NCBI RefSeq assembly: GCF_001426525.1
Contig: NZ_LMEW01000001.1
Span: 314,978 to 378,977, forward strand
DNA from: Massilia sp. Root133
GTDB taxonomy: Bacteria; Pseudomonadota; Gammaproteobacteria; Burkholderiales; Burkholderiaceae_D
Reading direction: 5' to 3'
DNA length: 64,000 bases
The first letter of the stretch is position 1. Each line of letters starts with the position of its first letter. The notes beneath the pieces are model-generated. The model was not told where the DNA came from, searched no databases, and saw nothing but the letters and a program-made list of their open reading frames with translations. Shown here in pieces: positions 60,079-64,000 of this stretch. A program made the position numbers and the translations under genes.

Positions 60079-61272
60079 ATGTCACGCGCATTCATCCTCC
60101 TGCTGGACTCCTTCGGCCTGGGCGCCTTGCCCGACGCCGACAAATACGGCGACACGGGCGCCAACACGCTCGGCCACATCGCGAAGTGGGCCGCGGATGC
60201 GGGCAAGCCGATGTCGCTGCCCACGCTGGAAACCATCGGCCTCGGCGCCGCCGCGCACAAGGCGAGCGGCGAATGGCCAGCGGGTTTTGCGAAACGCGAC
60301 GGTTTCACGGGCGCCTGGGGCGTCGCGCGCGAACGCTCGACGGGCAAGGACACGCAGAGCGGCCACTGGGAAATCGCCGGCGTGCCCGTGCTGTTCGACT
60401 GGGGCTACTTCCCGAAGACGGTGCCCACGTTTCCGCAAGAGCTGACCGATAAACTGGCCGGGATCACGAACGTGCCGGGCTGGCTGGGCAACTGCCACGC
60501 GTCCGGCACGACGATCATCACGGAACTGGGCGACGAGCACGTCGCTACGGCTAAGCCGATCATCTACACGTCGGCCGACTCCGTGATGCAGATCGCCGCG
60601 CACGAAGAGCATTTCGGCCTCGAGCGCCTGTACCAGGTGTGCGAAGCCGCCTATGAGCTGGTCAAGCCGTACAACATCGGCCGCGTGATCGCGCGTCCTT
60701 TCACCGGCAGCAACGGCAACTACAAGCGCACGAGCAACCGCCACGATTACGCGGTGCCGCCCGTCGCGCCGACCTTGCTGGACCACGTGAAGGATGCCGG
60801 CTTTGAGGTCATCGCGCTGGGCAAGATCAGCGATATTTTTGCCGGCCAGGGCGTCACGCAACTCATCAAGGGCGCCGACAACATGGCGCTGTTCGACCGC
60901 CTGCTGGAAGTGACCGATACCGCGCCGGACAAGTCGCTGACGTTCGTGAACTTCGTCGACTTCGACATGCACTTCGGCCACCGCCGCGACGTCGCGGGCT
61001 ACGCGAACGCGCTGCACGAACTGGATGCGCGCCTGCCGGACTTCATCGGCAAGCTGAAAGAGGGCGACCTCGTCGTCATCACGGCGGACCACGGCTGCGA
61101 CCCGACGTGGGCCGGTTCGGACCACACGCGCGAACACATCCCGATGCTGTTCTTCGGCCCGGCCGCGCCGGCGCGCGAGCTGCCCGTGTCCGACACGTTC
61201 TCCGACATCGGCGCCACCCTGGCGCACCACCTCGGCGTCAAACCTACTGCCAACGGAACCGCTTTGCTATGA
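60079..61272 (+). CDS. deoB: Phosphopentomutase
   Basis: DeoB interconverts (deoxy)ribose 1-phosphate and 5-phosphate, linking nucleoside phosphorylases to DeoC. The 397-residue protein has the alkaline-phosphatase-superfamily metal sites DSFGLGALPDAD near the N-terminus, and NFVDFDMHFGHR and TADHGCDPTW with SDHTREHIPMLFFG near the C-terminus. The phosphothreonine region is around ANTLGH. Length equals the usual DeoB. Its stop overlaps the deoC start (ATGA). Confidence 0.97.
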   Translation: MSRAFILLLDSFGLGALPDADKYGDTGANTLGHIAKWAADAGKPMSLPTLETIGLGAAAHKASGEWPAGFAKRDGFTGAWGVARERSTGKDTQSGHWEIAGVPVLFDWGYFPKTVPTFPQELTDKLAGITNVPGWLGNCHASGTTIITELGDEHVATAKPIIYTSADSVMQIAAHEEHFGLERLYQVCEAAYELVKPYNIGRVIARPFTGSNGNYKRTSNRHDYAVPPVAPTLLDHVKDAGFEVIALGKISDIFAGQGVTQLIKGADNMALFDRLLEVTDTAPDKSLTFVNFVDFDMHFGHRRDVAGYANALHELDARLPDFIGKLKEGDLVVITADHGCDPTWAGSDHTREHIPMLFFGPAAPARELPVSDTFSDIGATLAHHLGVKPTANGTALL

Positions 61273-62225
61273 GCCCGAACCTCGATTTCAAACGTAATAC
61301 CGCGATCGATCTTGACCTGGGCTGGATCAACCACCTGAAGGTCAACCGCAACGCCGCCGACCGCCGCGCCGCGAGCCTCGCGAACCGCCGCACGGTCAAG
61401 AAGGAATACCAGGCCGCGTGGCTGATCCGCGCCATCGAGTGCATCGACCTGACGACCTTGTCCGGCGACGACACCCCGGGCCGCGTCGAGCGCCTGTGCC
61501 GCAAGGCGATGCGTCCGCTGCGCGCGGACCTGATGCAGGCGCTGGGCCTGGACTCCCTGACGACGGGCGCCGTGTGCGTCTACCACGAGATGATCCAGCC
61601 GGCCGCGCAGGTGCTGCAGGGCCGCCTGCCGATCGCCGCCGTATCGACCGCGTTCCCGGCCGGCCTGTCGAGCCTCGAAACGAAGATCCGCGAGATCGAA
61701 CTGTCCGTGGCCGCGGGCGCCACCGAGATCGACATCGTCATCACGCGCCAGCACGTCCTGACGGGCAACTGGCAGGCGCTGTACGACGAGATGGTCGCGT
61801 ACCGCCAGGCGTGCGGCGAGGCGCACGTGAAGGCGATCCTCGCGACGGGCGATCTCGTCACTTTGGAAAACGTAGCAAAAGCATCGTGGGTCTGCATGAT
61901 GGCAGGCGCCGATTTCATCAAGACATCGACCGGCAAGGAAGGTGTGAACGCGACCATTCCCGTGTCGCTGGTGATGGTACGAGCGATCCGCGAGTACTAT
62001 GAACGCACCGGCTACAAGGTCGGCTACAAGCCGGCCGGGGGTGTGTCCTCCGCCAAGACCGCATTGCAATACCTGACCGTGATGAAGGAAGAGCTGGGCA
62101 ACGAATGGCTGCAACCGCATTTGTTCCGCATCGGTGCTTCCAGCCTCCTGACCGACATCGAGCGCCAGCTCGAACACTACGTCACGGGCAGCTATTCGGC
62201 CGCCCACCGTCACGCGCAACCTTGA
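61269..62225 (+). CDS. deoC: Deoxyribose-phosphate aldolase
   Basis: DeoC splits deoxyribose 5-phosphate into acetaldehyde and glyceraldehyde 3-phosphate. The 318-residue protein is the longer DeoC type. The Schiff-base lysine lies in GADFIKTSTGKEG and the second active-site lysine in GYKVGYKPAGGV, with TEIDIVITRQHVLTG earlier. It overlaps deoB by 4 bases and is followed 15 bases later by an aldehyde dehydrogenase that could oxidise the acetaldehyde. Confidence 0.97.
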   Translation: MSPNLDFKRNTAIDLDLGWINHLKVNRNAADRRAASLANRRTVKKEYQAAWLIRAIECIDLTTLSGDDTPGRVERLCRKAMRPLRADLMQALGLDSLTTGAVCVYHEMIQPAAQVLQGRLPIAAVSTAFPAGLSSLETKIREIELSVAAGATEIDIVITRQHVLTGNWQALYDEMVAYRQACGEAHVKAILATGDLVTLENVAKASWVCMMAGADFIKTSTGKEGVNATIPVSLVMVRAIREYYERTGYKVGYKPAGGVSSAKTALQYLTVMKEELGNEWLQPHLFRIGASSLLTDIERQLEHYVTGSYSAAHRHAQP

Positions 62226-62240
62226 TCGATCGGACCTGTC

Positions 62241-64000
62241 ATGCCCACTATTAAAGAGATTCTGCAAACGATGGATTACGGCCCCGCACCCGAGAGCACC
62301 AAGGAAGCGCAAGCATGGCTGGACGCCCATGGCCGCCGTTTCGGCCTGTTCGTCGACGGCACCTGGACGGATGCCGAAGGTGACGACACTGCGACGTTCG
62401 GCTCGTTCAACCCGGCCGACGGCAGCGAGCTGGCGCAGGTGACGCAGGCGAGCCAGGCCGACGTCGACCGCGCCGTGGACGCCGCGCGCCGCGCGCAGCC
62501 GGGCTGGGTCGCCCTCGGTGGCCACGGCCGCGCGAAAGTCCTGTATTCGCTGGCGCGCCTGCTGCAAAAGCACGCGCGCCTGTTCGCCGTGCTCGAGACG
62601 CTGGACAACGGCAAGACGATCCGCGAAACGCGCGACGCCGACCTGCCGCTGGCCGCCCGTCATTTCTACCACCACGCCGGCTGGGCCCAGCTGCAGTCGG
62701 AAGAATTCGCGGACTACCGCGCCGTCGGCGTCGTCGGCCAGATCGTGCCGTGGAACTTCCCGCTCTTGATGCTGGCCTGGAAGATCGCGCCCGCGCTCGC
62801 CGCCGGCAACACCATCGTGTTCAAGCCGGCCGAGTACACGTCGCTGACCGCCTTGCTGTTCGCCGAGATCTGCCAGCAGGCCGGCGTGCCGGCCGGCGTC
62901 GTCAACATCGTCACCGGCGACGGCCGCGTGGGCGAGGCGATCGTCAACCACCCGGGCATCGACAAGCTGGCGTTCACCGGCTCGACGGAAGTGGGCCGCA
63001 TCATCCGCAAGGCCACGGCCGGCACGGGCAAGAAACTGTCGCTGGAACTGGGCGGCAAGTCGCCGTTCATCGTGTTCGACGACGCCGACCTGGATGCGGC
63101 CGTCGAAGGCCTCGTCGATTCGATCTGGTTCAACCAGGGCCAGGTCTGCTGCGCCGGTTCGCGCCTGCTCGTGCAGGAAAGCGTCTACCCGCGCTTCATC
63201 GAGAAGGTCAAGGCGCGCATGCAGAACCTGCGCGTCGGCTCGCCGCTGGACAAATCGAACGACATCGGCGCGCTCGTCGATCCGGTGCAGCAGCAGCGCA
63301 TCCACGGCCTCGTGGAAGCGGCGCGTGCCGAAGGCTGCGAGATCTGGCAGCCGCAAGGCGAAACGCCGGTTGCCGGTTCGTGGTATCTGCCGACCCTGAT
63401 CACGGGCGCGTCGACGTCGGCCACCGTGTCGCAGACCGAGATCTTCGGCCCCGTGCTCGTCGCGTCGAGCTTCCGCACGCCGGGCGAAGCCGTGCAACTC
63501 GCGAACAACACCGTGTACGGCCTGGCCGCGTGCGTGTGGAGCGAGTCGATCAGCCTCGCGCTGGACGTCGCTCCCCAGATCAAGGCCGGCGTCGTGTGGA
63601 TCAACACGGCGAACCAGTTCGATGCCGCGTGCGGCTTCGGCGGCTACAAGGAATCGGGCTTCGGCCGCGAGGGCGGTAAAGAGGGCATGACGGAATACCT
63701 GGTGCCGCTGGCGGAAGATGCGCGTCCGGCCGCACCGGTCGTGGCAGAGAAGGGCAAGGTAAAACTGGCAAGTGGCGACAGCCCGTTCACGATCGACCGC
63801 ACGGCGAAGCTGTACATCGGCGGCAAACAGGCGCGCCCGGACGGCGCGTACAGCCGCGCGATCCATGGCGCGGGCGGCGAGTTCCTGGCCGACGTGGGCG
63901 AGGGCAACCGCAAGGACATCCGCAACGCCGTCGAAGCGGCGCACAAGGCGTCCGGCTGGGCGAAGGCGACCGCGCACAATCGCGCGCAGGTGCTGTACTA
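62241..64000 (+). CDS. Two-domain aldehyde dehydrogenase, 3' end outside the window
   Basis: 586 codons are visible with no stop. Residues ~25-490 are a full aldehyde dehydrogenase with GQIVPWNFPLLML, the NAD site FTGSTEVG, the general base Glu in LELGGKSP, the nucleophilic cysteine in NQGQVCCAGSR and IFGPVLVASSF. From about residue 515 a second, related N-terminal ALDH-like segment begins (KLYIGGKQARPDGAYSRAI), as in ALDH16-type proteins with a second non-catalytic domain. It most likely oxidises the acetaldehyde made by DeoC. The ATG at 62241 lies 15 bases after deoC. Cut by the window edge, not truncated in nature as far as can be seen. Confidence 0.93.
   Translation, partial: MPTIKEILQTMDYGPAPESTKEAQAWLDAHGRRFGLFVDGTWTDAEGDDTATFGSFNPADGSELAQVTQASQADVDRAVDAARRAQPGWVALGGHGRAKVLYSLARLLQKHARLFAVLETLDNGKTIRETRDADLPLAARHFYHHAGWAQLQSEEFADYRAVGVVGQIVPWNFPLLMLAWKIAPALAAGNTIVFKPAEYTSLTALLFAEICQQAGVPAGVVNIVTGDGRVGEAIVNHPGIDKLAFTGSTEVGRIIRKATAGTGKKLSLELGGKSPFIVFDDADLDAAVEGLVDSIWFNQGQVCCAGSRLLVQESVYPRFIEKVKARMQNLRVGSPLDKSNDIGALVDPVQQQRIHGLVEAARAEGCEIWQPQGETPVAGSWYLPTLITGASTSATVSQTEIFGPVLVASSFRTPGEAVQLANNTVYGLAACVWSESISLALDVAPQIKAGVVWINTANQFDAACGFGGYKESGFGREGGKEGMTEYLVPLAEDARPAAPVVAEKGKVKLASGDSPFTIDRTAKLYIGGKQARPDGAYSRAIHGAGGEFLADVGEGNRKDIRNAVEAAHKASGWAKATAHNRAQVLY

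Noticed and set aside
60999..63977. A 992-codon minus-strand frame opposite deoC and the aldehyde dehydrogenase
   Set aside because: Both plus-strand proteins are fully recognisable; the minus frame has only composition-driven openness.

Overview
The window is chromosomal DNA from a high-GC betaproteobacterium, most likely Oxalobacteraceae of the Massilia/Telluria/Duganella type. The grounds are the strong G/C third-position bias, the order HlyC/CorC transporter-pilB-pilC ... pilD-coaE-zapD-yacG, argJ beside a DUF815 ATPase and mutT, many exported enzymes, and an Oar-like TonB-dependent receptor. The genus is an inference. I see no rRNA, tRNA, CRISPR array, prophage or insertion sequence.

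1-7.1 kb is housekeeping: a truncated MerR regulator, an AI-2E-family permease, argJ-DUF815-mutT on the plus strand, and yacG, a YidD-like gene, zapD, coaE and pilD on the minus strand. 7.3-14.9 kb is accessory: exported RidA, a PAS-GAF-GGDEF-EAL protein, a small secreted protein, an SGNH hydrolase-AraC-EamA operon, a LysR regulator and a zinc-ribbon protein. This block separates pilD from pilC and pilB. 18-23.4 kb holds a CorC-type protein, a slipin, a stress-type protein, a chemoreceptor and a ClpP-like protease.

23.5-43.8 kb is a purine and nucleic-acid utilisation locus. It encodes xanthine dehydrogenase with its maturation factor (xdhABC), guanine deaminase, an exported adenosine deaminase, a large TonB-dependent receptor, a lipoprotein 5'-nucleotidase, an exported S1/P1 nuclease, an OmpV-type outer-membrane protein, and on the other strand a complete BMP-type nucleoside ABC importer. 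56.8-64 kb continues the theme inside the cell with psuK-psuG and, divergently, XapA-type phosphorylase, deoB, deoC and a two-domain aldehyde dehydrogenase cut by the window end. Together these can plausibly take polymeric nucleic acid from outside the cell to ribose/deoxyribose phosphates, glyceraldehyde-3-phosphate, acetaldehyde and urate.

43.9-56.8 kb between the two halves is mixed. It holds an alpha/beta hydrolase, a membrane-anchored hypothetical, a 1131-residue arabinofuranosidase-like modular protein, an orphan PAAR protein, a YciI-like protein, an NHL-repeat lipoprotein, a DUF969-DUF979-pcp operon, and a metallo-beta-lactamase-fold enzyme flanked by two LysR regulators. Three inverted pairs of REP-like palindromes lie between genes at 1.4, 29.7 and 60.0 kb; two of them are inside the nucleoside regions.
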